NCBI RefSeq assembly: GCF_007992715.1
Contig: NZ_BKAU01000010.1
Location: 1-64,000 of the forward strand
Reading direction: 5' to 3'
Length of the DNA: 64,000 nt
Source: Chitinophaga cymbidii
GTDB lineage: Bacteria > Bacteroidota > Bacteroidia > Chitinophagales > Chitinophagaceae
Both the position numbers and the translations under genes were made by a program. The notes under the pieces were generated by a model, which was not told the DNA's origin, ran no database searches, and worked only from the letters and a program-made list of their open reading frames with translations. Shown in pieces: positions 53,902 to 62,282 of the stretch; the stretch's first letter is position 1, and each line of letters begins with the position of its first letter.

Positions 53902-54258
53902 ATGATCATTCACAACAGAAAAGTCAATTCTTCCAATTTTCAGAACCAGGCTTATCTTGAGGAGAAGTGTGCGTTGAACGAACTGCTCAACCTGTTAAGC
54001 AAAAGATGGATGACTGATGTGCTGTTCAGCATCGAAGAAGGCAACAACCGTTTTTCCAGTATCCGCGAGGACCTGAAGTATATCAGCGACAACATTCTCG
54101 CGGACCGGATCAAGCTCCTGGAGCAGCACAAGCTGATCCGGAGAAAAACATTGAACGAAACGCCGCCGCGGGTGGAGTACAGCCTCACAAAGACCGGCGA
54201 AGAGCTGAGCAATCTGCTGGAAGGGCTGTGCAATTTTGCCGAGCGGATGGAATTGTAA
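53902..54258 (+). CDS. HxlR family winged-helix transcriptional regulator
   Basis: This is a 118-residue regulator. The HxlR pattern starts with the conserved Cys23 (EEKCALNELLNLLSKRW), followed by the helix-turn-helix (FSSIREDLKYISDNILADRIKLLEQHKLI) and the wing (PPRVEYSLTKTGEEL). HxlR proteins usually act on a neighbouring gene and often sense oxidants or aldehydes through the N-terminal Cys. It lies 63 bases after the TonB receptor gene, which may be its target (inference). Confidence 0.88.
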   Translation: MIIHNRKVNSSNFQNQAYLEEKCALNELLNLLSKRWMTDVLFSIEEGNNRFSSIREDLKYISDNILADRIKLLEQHKLIRRKTLNETPPRVEYSLTKTGEELSNLLEGLCNFAERMEL

Positions 54259-54264
54259 AAAATG

Positions 54265-54304
54265 AAGGGCTGACCTGAAGTTGTTATACTGCTGGTCAGC
54301 CCTT
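54265..54304. terminator. Bidirectional terminator between HxlR and HPF genes
   Basis: AAGGGCTGACC (54265-54275) pairs perfectly over 11 bp with GGTCAGCCCTT (54294-54304) around an 18-base loop. It lies in the 72-base gap between two convergent genes. A-rich sequence before it and T-rich sequence after it allow termination in both directions. Confidence 0.75.
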
Positions 54305-54330
54305 GCTTTTGAGGCGCAAACACGGACAAA

Positions 54331-54711
54331 TTATTTCACCACGTCTTCCAGGTCTGTATCTTCATCACGTGCTGTTCCTTCTATCAGTGCATCCTGTATT
54401 TTCTCCCCGTTTGCCTGGCGTGCATCAATATTTTTATCTTTTTCCCTGTTGATCTGTTGCTTCAAAACTTCCACACATTCGGAAACAGCGGTTTCAAAAA
54501 ATGCATTGTTCTTTTTCACAAAGAGATCATTTCCCGGTATTTCCAGCAGTATTTCGCAGAAGTTCTTGTCCGGATCGGATTCGGCGCCCATATATAGCCC
54601 CACGTTAGCCCTGATGATACGGTCGCTTTTAATGGTATCGAGCTTTTCCCTGATAAAACTTTCGAGCGCTTCACCTGCTTTAAAGCCTAACGACTGAATG
54701 ATGATATCCAT
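54331..54711 (-). CDS. Ribosome hibernation-promoting factor, HPF/RaiA family
   Basis: This is a 126-residue cytoplasmic protein. The N-terminal 100 residues have the S30AE fold pattern (MDIIIQSLGF, LESFIREKLDTIKSD, NVGLYMGAESDPDKNFCEILLEIPGNDLF, then a helix ending EVLKQQINREKDK). A short charged tail follows. It is the short form without the dimerisation domain. It binds the 30S subunit and lowers translation in stationary phase (family knowledge). Confidence 0.87.
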   Translation of the reverse strand: MDIIIQSLGFKAGEALESFIREKLDTIKSDRIIRANVGLYMGAESDPDKNFCEILLEIPGNDLFVKKNNAFFETAVSECVEVLKQQINREKDKNIDARQANGEKIQDALIEGTARDEDTDLEDVVK

Positions 54712-54852
54712 GGCAAATGATTTTTCCTATGTAGTTACAGGAATTATGCCAATGTTAACGGAATTTCAGCGGTGGGTTCGGCATCAGGTGCTGCCGTTAA
54801 TGCCGGTAAGGATGGATCGTGGGCATTTCGTTGGCGGTATCCCGCTTTGTGA

Positions 54853-55461
54853 TTATTTGCGTTTCAGGTATCTCGTTGAGAACAAGGCAACTGAACGCCT
54901 TGTTCTCGGGTTGCCGGGCGCATCCAGATGTTGCAGTGTGTCCGTCCTGTGATAAAATGTCAGCGTATCACCGGACCAGAAAAACCTTGTTCCGTAAGGC
55001 ATGCCAATCCTTGCAGGATTTGCGGTGTTGTAAGTGCTTATTAGCCCTGAACTGGCATAAAGAGAATCTTCACCGATAAGTTGGTATGTCCCCGACATCG
55101 TGATGCCTTCGAAAGGAGGCGGGATCATTTCAAGTTCCTGTGTATTTTCCGCTACATCGTTATAATAGTCGGAAACCTTTACGATGGTATTTATCCTGTA
55201 ACCAATACTGTCCGCAAATATTCTGTCCGGCCGGATCGTAAAAGTACCGGTATTTTCCTGTGTAGCATAGTCATAGAGGTAAATGGTCTTCTTTCTGCCT
55301 TCACTGGTATCCGATGTTATTGTTGTATTCATTTTAAGTGTCATGTACAACAGGTCATAGGTTCCCAACAGCTTCGAATCAGGCTCAGTTTCCTCCGCCG
55401 TGCAGGAAGTAAACGTCAATGCCAGAGTAGCCAATATATAAACGGGATGCGCGAACTTCAT
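54853..55461 (-). CDS. Lipocalin-like hypothetical lipoprotein, paralogue A
   Basis: This 202-residue lipoprotein has Cys20 in TFTSCTAEE. The mature part starts LLGTYDLLYMTLK and alternates beta strands. FFWSGDTLTFYHRTD lies near the end, followed by LKRK at the C-terminus. The next gene upstream encodes a clear paralogue with the same landmarks, so the two arose by tandem duplication. The pattern (an opening G-T-Y, then repeated T-G-T-F/Y-x-I) suggests a lipocalin-like barrel, but no function is known. The two genes are ten bases apart. Confidence 0.72.
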   Translation of the reverse strand: MKFAHPVYILATLALTFTSCTAEETEPDSKLLGTYDLLYMTLKMNTTITSDTSEGRKKTIYLYDYATQENTGTFTIRPDRIFADSIGYRINTIVKVSDYYNDVAENTQELEMIPPPFEGITMSGTYQLIGEDSLYASSGLISTYNTANPARIGMPYGTRFFWSGDTLTFYHRTDTLQHLDAPGNPRTRRSVALFSTRYLKRK

Positions 55462-55470
55462 GATATTTGT

Positions 55471-56100
55471 TTAGCGGCGTTTTAACATCCTGATAGCATG
55501 CCTTGAATATTGCCTGTTCGTTACGGATATCCCCTGTTCTACAACAATTGACTCCGCGGCATATTCACCGTAAAAAGTGAGCGTATCTCCCGACCAGAAG
55601 AATTTTGCGCCGGAGGGCTTGACGGGAAGGTCCGTTTGTCCGCCGCTGCCGGAAGGCACGCTGGCGAACCCGGATTCGGCATAGAGTGAGTCCGTTCCTA
55701 CCAGCTTATAGGTGCTGGAGGAATTGAGGTCTGCCACTGTAAATGTGAATCCAGCCTCCATTTCGTCTATCTGTCCGCCGTCATATGACCGCACCTTTAT
55801 AACCGTATCGATGGTATAGCCGATGCCCACGGATTTCACTTCGCTGGCGGTAATTTCATATGTGCCGGTATTGTCTTTGGAGATATAATCCGATATCGTT
55901 ACGGTGCGGAGGTTCTCTCCCGCGTAGTTCATGCTGACATCACTTTCCGTATGGGCAGCCATGTAGAGGAAATCATATGTTCCGATCAGTTCCTGTTTCA
56001 CTGCCGCATTTTCGTCCGGTTCAAGGCTTTCTTCCTTTCCGCAGGAAACGAATGTGGTGGTTGCGAGGGCCAACAGGTAGAGGGAGTGTGTGAGTTTCAT
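55471..56100 (-). CDS. Lipocalin-like hypothetical lipoprotein, paralogue B
   Basis: This 209-residue lipoprotein has Cys20 in TFVSCGKEE. It shares with the downstream paralogue the block ELIGTYDFLYM, the central DNTGTYEI, YKLVGTDSLYAESG, FFWSGDTLTFYGEY and the C-terminal LKRR. It is followed by that paralogue ten bases on and preceded by the tail-fibre-like gene 22 bases upstream, so the three may form one transcript. Function unknown. Confidence 0.72.
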   Translation of the reverse strand: MKLTHSLYLLALATTTFVSCGKEESLEPDENAAVKQELIGTYDFLYMAAHTESDVSMNYAGENLRTVTISDYISKDNTGTYEITASEVKSVGIGYTIDTVIKVRSYDGGQIDEMEAGFTFTVADLNSSSTYKLVGTDSLYAESGFASVPSGSGGQTDLPVKPSGAKFFWSGDTLTFYGEYAAESIVVEQGISVTNRQYSRHAIRMLKRR

Positions 56101-56122
56101 GATACTAAGATACTTAAATTGT

Positions 56123-57253
56123 TTAATTTGACCGGAGCGCTTTGTTTTCCTTTTCGAGGGATGCTACCTTTTCAAGCAGCGCCTCGATCTTTTTGTTGTG
56201 ATCCAGCAGATACAGGGTTAATTCTTCCACTTTTTTTAGGAGCTGCATGTTTATTTCCCCGATATCCTGACCGTTTTCTGCTATTTCACGGGCGGATGGA
56301 ATGCCGGGCAGGTGTTTCTCCGATTTTACATAGTCGCCCAACGTTTTCAGGCTTGGCAATTGGTAGTTTTCATCGAATACATAATCCGGCCAGCCTGCAA
56401 ATGTTTTGACTTTTACTTTTGTGAAGATGGCGTTTCCGTTTACGGCGAGTTTGTAGCCTTTGGTGTCTGTGGTGCCGATGCCGAAGTTGCCGTCGACATC
56501 AAGGATGGCGCGGCTGTTGATGCCGTTGGAGCCGAAGTGTAACGGGTGACCGGTGGCCGTCAACAGGTACAATGCAGCGGTGGAATAAATATTGGCGGGA
56601 TTGTTACCAGTAAATGCCAGCTCTATTCCCGGACCTGTACTGGCTATATTCACAGTTCCTGTTGTTGCGGCAGGATCATTGATGTTAAGCCGTCCATTAT
56701 TGAATTGATATATGCTGCCATTTGCGGTGGTGAAGCCGGTTACAAGTTCAGAGAGATTAATGACCCGTGCTGCGAATCCTGTTGGCACTCCATCCTGATC
56801 ACCCGTCAAGCTGGTTATTTTGGTCCATGGAACAAGTGTCCATCCGGTTACCTGTAGATTATCCTTTATGAATACAGTAGGAACTGCGTTCGGAGCTGCT
56901 ACAAATACTTCAATCGCCGCACCGTCGTAAGTGCCAGCTTCCACCATTCTTATTTTTGTAAAAGCGGGAGTAGGGGAGTAATAGCTGTTATTCTGGACTA
57001 CAATACTGGGGCGATTTCCAAACTCGACCGAAGCGAGGAATTCTACGTTCTGGTGCCAGCCGCTCATTACATCACGAAGAATAAATCTTGCTGCTGCGCG
57101 TGTACCACCGGCGCTATTGACTACCATAGCACCATTTACCGCTATCCTGTACCAGCCGGTAGAAGTAATCGTTGTGCCCGCGCTGGTGTCTGCAATCTGG
57201 GCGAATGAGAACCCCGGGAATAGGATAAGAAGGAACAAACATACTTGTTTCAT
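56123..57253 (-). CDS. Secreted tail-fibre-like surface protein with C-terminal coiled coil
   Basis: This 376-residue exported protein (signal peptide about 1-18) has a beta-rich N-terminal two thirds. At about 250-280 it has the block ILDVDGNFGIGTTDTKGYKLAVNGNA, common in phage-tail-fibre-like and peptidase S74-associated proteins of this phylum. It ends with LPSLKTLGDYVKSEKHLPGIPSA and a leucine/lysine coiled coil (about 330-376). No catalytic S74 residues were recognised. The sampled row at 56941 has 24 G+C of 60 bases, lower than the xylan locus. Probably a structural or adhesive cell-surface protein. Confidence 0.7.
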   Translation of the reverse strand: MKQVCLFLLILFPGFSFAQIADTSAGTTITSTGWYRIAVNGAMVVNSAGGTRAAARFILRDVMSGWHQNVEFLASVEFGNRPSIVVQNNSYYSPTPAFTKIRMVEAGTYDGAAIEVFVAAPNAVPTVFIKDNLQVTGWTLVPWTKITSLTGDQDGVPTGFAARVINLSELVTGFTTANGSIYQFNNGRLNINDPAATTGTVNIASTGPGIELAFTGNNPANIYSTAALYLLTATGHPLHFGSNGINSRAILDVDGNFGIGTTDTKGYKLAVNGNAIFTKVKVKTFAGWPDYVFDENYQLPSLKTLGDYVKSEKHLPGIPSAREIAENGQDIGEINMQLLKKVEELTLYLLDHNKKIEALLEKVASLEKENKALRSN

Positions 57254-57301
57254 AGATATAAGATTGGGTAACTGACACTAATTTACAATTTCCCCCGAAT
57301 T

Positions 57302-59245
57302 TCACCATTTAACTTTCACGCCCCCCACCAGCGCCCGCATCGGTGCGGCATTGTAATACCTGTTCCCGAACGCATTGATATCGCTGCCGGGGCTGTACCG
57401 CTCGTTCAACAGGTTGTCCGCCGCGGCATACAGCTCAAACGTACGGAATGCCCATCCCGCTTTCAGCATTACCACATGATAGGGCCTGTTATACACCGTG
57501 TTGGCATCATTGAGCGGAAGCGAGGACGTAAAATGATGCTGCGCAAAAAGGTAGATGCCCGCGGGCAGATGCGCCAGCAGGCTGGTTGTGAGCACCTGCT
57601 TCGGCACGCCGGTGAGGTCGTTGCCGTTATCGAAACGGAAGAGGTTCAGCGTGAAGCTGTTGTTGGCGGTGATGTTGCGGAAAAAGGCGGAACGTTCATT
57701 TTTGAAGAAACGGAAATACAACTGCGATTCAAGGCCGGTTTGCTTCGTGCCGCCGGCGTTGGTGAAGAACTCGGCGCCGCCGGCATTTACCTGCCGTACG
57801 ATGGCATTTTGGAGGCGGTAGTGGAATACGGATACGTCTGCACGAAAACGTTGCGTTCTGTCTGACAGGCGTACGCCGGCTTCATAATTCCAGCCGCTTC
57901 CCGCCTGCAATCCTTCGTAGATCTGGTTGTCGGCGGGGCGCACTTCCGCGGTGGTGGGCGGGGAGTAGCCGCGGCTGACGGTGGCGCGCACCACTACGGA
58001 TTCATGCAGCTGGTAGCTGAGCGCCAGCCGTGGCATCCATTGCGGATCGAAGTGCTTTTTTATTTTGGCGCTGTCGCGGAAATTGTAGCTGTAGAAGTTC
58101 AGGCTGACGGCGGCTTCGAGGGTGAGCTTTTCCGCAATTTCGGCTTTGAAGCGGTTAAAGAAAAAATGCTGGTCGCTGAGGATGTCCGCGGCGGCTTGCA
58201 GGGCGCCTTTTTCGCCGACTTCGTTATCGTAATTATGAATATCCGATGCGGTCTGCTGCCATTCCACGCCGGTGTTGTTCTCCCATTTGCCGGAAGCGCC
58301 CTGCCAGGTGAGATAGGTTCGCAGCCCCCAGGTGTTTTCCTTGCGCGTTTCGTAATTGGTGATAAAGGGATTTTCGAAGTTGACGGATGATCCGGTGACG
58401 GCGATCACATGCTTCAGCCGCGGAGAAAAAGCGGCGGTATGGGAAAGGCCGCCAAACAGCATCCTGTTATAGATCGCTACCCGCTGGCCGATCACGCCGG
58501 GGCGGGCTTGCTTCGGGTTTTCTTCGAACTGCGAGAGGGTGAGGCCGCCGGGGGTGCGGTAATCCATGTCGCTGTAGAATACAAATCCCTGCAAGGCGTT
58601 CTTTTCCGAATACTGCCAGCGATCGGATAATTGGAAGTATTGCTGCGTCAGTCTTGTATTCTGACGGTATCCGTCTGATTGCTGATAGGATTGTGTGAGG
58701 CGCAGCTTGTGTTTGCCGAGGGTTTTGCGCAAGGTCGCGTATTCGGCAAACAGGCCGTACGAGCCGCCGGAGATGCCGGCTTCGGACTGTTCTGTGTGTT
58801 CCTGCTGCAACAGCAGCACGCCGCCGGAGTTGGCGCCGAACAGGCTGCCATCTGGCCCTTTCAGTATTTCCATGCGGTCTACGCCCGGCATGGCAATGGA
58901 ATTGAGATAAGTATTGCCACCGGCGTCGGTGAGCGGGAACTGGTCGAAATATACTTTTACGTTACGTACGCCGTAAGGAGAGCGGAGCAGGCTGCCACGG
59001 AGCGAAAGGCGGTAACTGCCCGGCGAACGCTCTTCCAGCCTCACGCCGGGAACGGTATTCAGCACGGAGAAAGCGGGTTGATATTTGATCACGGTACTGT
59101 CCACCACACTAACGGAAGCGGGTACACGGGTAAAGAGCTGCCGGCCGGGATAGCCGTAAACGGAAATGGCGGGCAGCGTGTCCTGCGCCTGGCAAAGGTG
59201 GCAAAGGAACATGCACAAAGCTGCCAGCGTATTTTTCATGCGCAT
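57302..59245 (-). CDS. TonB-dependent receptor (metal/cofactor type)
   Basis: This is a 647-residue outer-membrane receptor. The start at 59245 (or the next ATG at 59239) gives the signal peptide ending CQAQD; an upstream in-frame ATG would add 13 non-signal residues. There is no CarboxypepD_reg or STN domain. The plug begins LPAISVYGYPGRQLFTRVPASVSVVD and contains VRLEERSPGSYRLSLRGSLLRSP and MEILKGPDGSLFGANSGGVLLLQQ. It resembles receptors for iron chelates, cobalamin or copper; the ligand is unknown. The gene is divergent from the GH5 gene. Confidence 0.88.
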   Translation of the reverse strand: MRMKNTLAALCMFLCHLCQAQDTLPAISVYGYPGRQLFTRVPASVSVVDSTVIKYQPAFSVLNTVPGVRLEERSPGSYRLSLRGSLLRSPYGVRNVKVYFDQFPLTDAGGNTYLNSIAMPGVDRMEILKGPDGSLFGANSGGVLLLQQEHTEQSEAGISGGSYGLFAEYATLRKTLGKHKLRLTQSYQQSDGYRQNTRLTQQYFQLSDRWQYSEKNALQGFVFYSDMDYRTPGGLTLSQFEENPKQARPGVIGQRVAIYNRMLFGGLSHTAAFSPRLKHVIAVTGSSVNFENPFITNYETRKENTWGLRTYLTWQGASGKWENNTGVEWQQTASDIHNYDNEVGEKGALQAAADILSDQHFFFNRFKAEIAEKLTLEAAVSLNFYSYNFRDSAKIKKHFDPQWMPRLALSYQLHESVVVRATVSRGYSPPTTAEVRPADNQIYEGLQAGSGWNYEAGVRLSDRTQRFRADVSVFHYRLQNAIVRQVNAGGAEFFTNAGGTKQTGLESQLYFRFFKNERSAFFRNITANNSFTLNLFRFDNGNDLTGVPKQVLTTSLLAHLPAGIYLFAQHHFTSSLPLNDANTVYNRPYHVVMLKAGWAFRTFELYAAADNLLNERYSPGSDINAFGNRYYNAAPMRALVGGVKVKW

Positions 59246-59343
59246 TTTGCCGCAAAAAATGCACCATTTGGAATAGTTCTTCATCTTTGCAACAAATTAG
59301 TGTGAAAATGCCTATTTTATCGCCGCGTTTTAAATATTCCGCT

Positions 59344-61068
59344 ATGAAAATCTTGCTTATTTTTCTGTTAGTACCCATTCAGCTCTTCGCACAGGGGTTT
59401 CTGAAAACCTCCGGCACAAAGATCATCAACGAAAAAAACGAGAACGTATTACTCCGCGGCTACGGCCTCGGCGGCTGGATGCTGCAGGAGGGCTACATGC
59501 TGCGGGTGTACCGCGACGGGCAGCAGCACAAGATCCGCCAGCGCATCGAAGCGCTGGTAGGCGCAGAGAAAACACAGGCCTTTTACGACGCCTGGCTCGC
59601 CAATCACACAACCAAAGCGGACATCGATGCACTGAAAGCCTGGGGCTTCAACTCCGTGCGCCTGCCCATGCATTTTGAGCTATACACCCTGCCGGTGGAC
59701 AAAGAGCCGGTAGCTGGCCGGCAAACCTGGCTGGATAAAGGTTTTGAGATGACAGACAGCCTGCTGGCCTGGTGCAAGGCCAACAAGATGTACCTGATCC
59801 TCGACCTGCACGCCGCACCCGGCGGCCAGGGCAACGATCTCAATATTTCCGACCGCGACGGCAGCATGCCTTCCCTCTGGGAAAACCCCGCGCATCAGCA
59901 AAAGACCGTCGCGCTATGGAAAAAGGTCGCGGAGCGGTACAAAAATGAACCCTGGATCGCGGCGTACGACATCATCAACGAACCCAACTTCGGTTTTGAA
60001 GATCCCGTCAACGACAAGAACGGCCTGAAAGAAAAAACGAACGTGCCATTGAAAAAGCTGATGATGGACATCACCAAAGCCATCCGCGAAGTGGACAACA
60101 AACATATCATCATCATCGAAGGCAACGGCTGGGGCAATAATTACAACGGTATCCTGCCGCCCTGGGATGCCAATATGGTGCTCAGCTTCCACAAATACTG
60201 GAACTTCAACAACGTGGCGTCTATCGAATATATCCTCAAGTACCGTGACCAGTACAAAGTGCCGGTGTGGATCGGGGAAACCGGTGAAAATTCGAACGTG
60301 TGGTTCACGCAGGCCATCCGCCTGCTGGAAGATCATAATATCGGCTGGGCCTGGTGGCCGCTGAAGAAGCTCGGCAGCAACAACCCGCTGGAAATAAGAA
60401 CGAACGACGGCTACCAGCAGATACTTGCGTACTGGAGCAACCGTGGCCCCAAACCCGGTGCGGAAATGGCCTGGCAGGCGCTCATGCAGCTGGCGGCGGA
60501 CACAAAGTTCGAAAACAACATCTATCACAAGGATGTGATCGACGCCATGCTGCGCCAGCCGCACAGCCGCGAAGCGATTCCCTTTAAAAAGCATGCGCCC
60601 GGCGCTATCCAGGCGGTGGATTATGATCTCGGCATCAACGGCGTCGCGTATTATGATATGGACACCGCCAACTACCGTGTTTCAGATCCCGCATTGAAGC
60701 AGGGCGGCAACAGCGGCCGTATGTACCGCAATGATGGCGTGGATATTGGCGGCAGTGAAGGGAATTATTATGTGACGGACATTGAAACGGGAGAGTGGCT
60801 GCAATATACCATCCACATTCCGCGCAACGGCGATTACCTGTTAAAACTAAATACAGCAGCCGATAGCACCGGCGGCAGGGCCGTCATACAGGTGAACGGC
60901 AAAGCGGTAAAAAAGGACGTAACTCTTCCAGCAACCGGCGGCATCCAGCAATGGCGGGTAACCGACGCCGGAAAGATATCATTGAAGAAGGGGACTTACA
61001 CTTTCCGGGTAATGGCGGAAGCCGGCGGCTTTCATCTGAAAGAGCTTATTGTGGCTTCATCTTATTGA
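59344..61068 (+). CDS. GH5 beta-glucanase-like enzyme with C-terminal CBM6-like module
   Basis: This is a 574-residue exported enzyme. The start at 59344 begins the signal peptide (about 1-17). The GH5 barrel (about 20-400) has RGYGLGGWMLQEGYM, SVRLPMHFELY, the acid/base Glu213 in DIINEPNFG and nucleophile Glu312 in WIGETGENSNVW. From about 440 to 574 lies a CBM6-like jelly roll (ETGEWLQYTIHIPRNGDYLLKL ... GKISLKKGTYTFRV). The RGYGLGGW start recalls exo-1,3-glucanase-like GH5 enzymes, but the linkage cut cannot be fixed. Its 3' end overlaps the convergent small gene by 23 bases. Confidence 0.9.
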   Translation: MKILLIFLLVPIQLFAQGFLKTSGTKIINEKNENVLLRGYGLGGWMLQEGYMLRVYRDGQQHKIRQRIEALVGAEKTQAFYDAWLANHTTKADIDALKAWGFNSVRLPMHFELYTLPVDKEPVAGRQTWLDKGFEMTDSLLAWCKANKMYLILDLHAAPGGQGNDLNISDRDGSMPSLWENPAHQQKTVALWKKVAERYKNEPWIAAYDIINEPNFGFEDPVNDKNGLKEKTNVPLKKLMMDITKAIREVDNKHIIIIEGNGWGNNYNGILPPWDANMVLSFHKYWNFNNVASIEYILKYRDQYKVPVWIGETGENSNVWFTQAIRLLEDHNIGWAWWPLKKLGSNNPLEIRTNDGYQQILAYWSNRGPKPGAEMAWQALMQLAADTKFENNIYHKDVIDAMLRQPHSREAIPFKKHAPGAIQAVDYDLGINGVAYYDMDTANYRVSDPALKQGGNSGRMYRNDGVDIGGSEGNYYVTDIETGEWLQYTIHIPRNGDYLLKLNTAADSTGGRAVIQVNGKAVKKDVTLPATGGIQQWRVTDAGKISLKKGTYTFRVMAEAGGFHLKELIVASSY

Positions 61069-61300
61069 TGATCTCCTGCCATATCAGCCGCGCGATCTGT
61101 TCCTGTTCTACCGTACGCAGACTGCCTTTGGCGGTCACTTGCCCGTCTTCTGTAAACTGCAGGCTGGAAGGAATGTATTCCTCCTCATCGGCGTCTTCCG
61201 TGGCTACCTGGTAAGTCGTTTTTTCTTCTTCATGATCAACCGTAATGTTGAAACGGTACGGTTTATCATCGATGTAAACCGTGATATGCGTTGTTTCCAT
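61046..61300 (-). CDS. Small acidic hypothetical protein
   Basis: This 84-residue protein is very acidic in the middle (VDHEEEKTTYQVATEDADEEE) with a beta-rich start (THITVYIDDKPYRFNITV) and a C-terminal helix ending KMKPQ. The ATG at 61300 is chosen; the frame is open further upstream but reads as cysteine-rich non-coding sequence. No domain is recognised. It overlaps the end of the GH5 gene by 23 bases in the opposite direction. Confidence 0.6.
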   Translation of the reverse strand: METTHITVYIDDKPYRFNITVDHEEEKTTYQVATEDADEEEYIPSSLQFTEDGQVTAKGSLRTVEQEQIARLIWQEIINKMKPQ

Positions 61301-61385
61301 GCAGTAACAGCAGAAAATTTCGTACCAGACGTACGGTGGAAGCGGCGGGCTCCCCGTATTGCAGAATCCTGTCCACATATTGCAT

Positions 61386-61420
61386 AAAAAAAGGAAGGTG
61401 CGCCAACCGGCACACCCTCC
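61386..61420 (-). terminator. Intrinsic terminator after the tandem GH16 genes
   Basis: On the minus strand GGTGTGCC and GGCGCACC form an 8-bp stem (one U-G pair) around a 4-base loop and extend by GGA/TCC. It is followed by seven T residues. It lies 28 bases after the stop of the GH16 gene ending at 61448. Confidence 0.8.
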
Positions 61421-61447
61421 TGACAATAAAGAGCGCATCATAGGGGT

Positions 61448-62263
61448 TTATTTCGCATTGTATACTCTCACCCAGTCGATCTGAAAATCGGAGGGAAGAT
61501 GCGCATCCACGGGATCGCCGGCATGCCCTTCAAGGCTCAGGATGATAGGGCGCAGCTGCGTAACGAACTCCGGCGTTTCCGCGGCGTCCCACACCCAGTA
61601 CCGGATACCGTCGAGGTAAAAGCTCAGCTTTCCGTTGCGGCGTTCCAGGCCGTACAGGTGAAAGTTCTCGTCCAGTCCTTTCGAGATATAGAAGAATTTT
61701 GACCCCGGAACCGTATTGCCGTTGCCGGGCTTGGGCCAGGTGAGCAGGCTGCTGTTCAGGCGGTGCGGCGCATTATCGGCATCCTTGGTTTCCTGGATGT
61801 CGATCTCGATGTTCGGGTTCTTTGATTCCACCGGCTCGTCTCCCAGCCAGATGGCGGCGCAGACGTTCGCGGCGGCCTTCACCATTTTGGCGCGCACTTC
61901 GATATACGTATCTCCTCCCACTTCAAATTTCGATTTCAAACAACCCGCCGTGTAGCGCTTACCGTTATGATCTTCACGCTTCGCGAAAATGCGCGCGTGC
62001 CCTTCCGCCACTTCGGTATTTTCCGTTTTGAAGATGAATGCGCCGGTTTCGCCGTTGTAGTACCAGAGCGGCGCGGCGCTCCATTTGCTGGCATCCAGGT
62101 TGTCGAATTCATCGCTTTTCGCATCGTCCAGTTCCCAGGCGGCTTCTTTCGGTAATATGGAAACGGCGGGCTTTTCTTCCGGGGTGCGCGCGGGCTTGTC
62201 GTCTTTACCGCAGGCGGCCAGTATTAAAAATGACAGCAGGGCCATCATGCTTCTTTTTTTCAT
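61448..62263 (-). CDS. GH16 lipoprotein, paralogue 1
   Basis: This 271-residue lipoprotein has its Cys18 in LAACGKDD. After a short linker comes one GH16 beta-sandwich with the catalytic motif ExDxxE: Glu153, Asp155, Glu158 in EIDIQETKD. The entry block SDEFDNLDASKWSAAPLWYY and the end block DFQIDWVRVYNAK are normal for GH16. The ExDxxE form occurs in laminarinase-, agarase- and carrageenase-type enzymes, so the substrate is a beta-glucan or galactan; it cannot be narrowed further. It is very similar to the adjacent paralogue and lies in a SusD-containing operon. Confidence 0.88.
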   Translation of the reverse strand: MKKRSMMALLSFLILAACGKDDKPARTPEEKPAVSILPKEAAWELDDAKSDEFDNLDASKWSAAPLWYYNGETGAFIFKTENTEVAEGHARIFAKREDHNGKRYTAGCLKSKFEVGGDTYIEVRAKMVKAAANVCAAIWLGDEPVESKNPNIEIDIQETKDADNAPHRLNSSLLTWPKPGNGNTVPGSKFFYISKGLDENFHLYGLERRNGKLSFYLDGIRYWVWDAAETPEFVTQLRPIILSLEGHAGDPVDAHLPSDFQIDWVRVYNAK

Positions 62264-62282
62264 AGATCTTTTTTTAAAGTTT

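Noticed and set aside
54712..54952. Short plus-strand frame between HPF and the lipoprotein gene
   Set aside because: No motif or family resemblance, and it runs into the lipoprotein gene on the other strand; it is better read as intergenic sequence.
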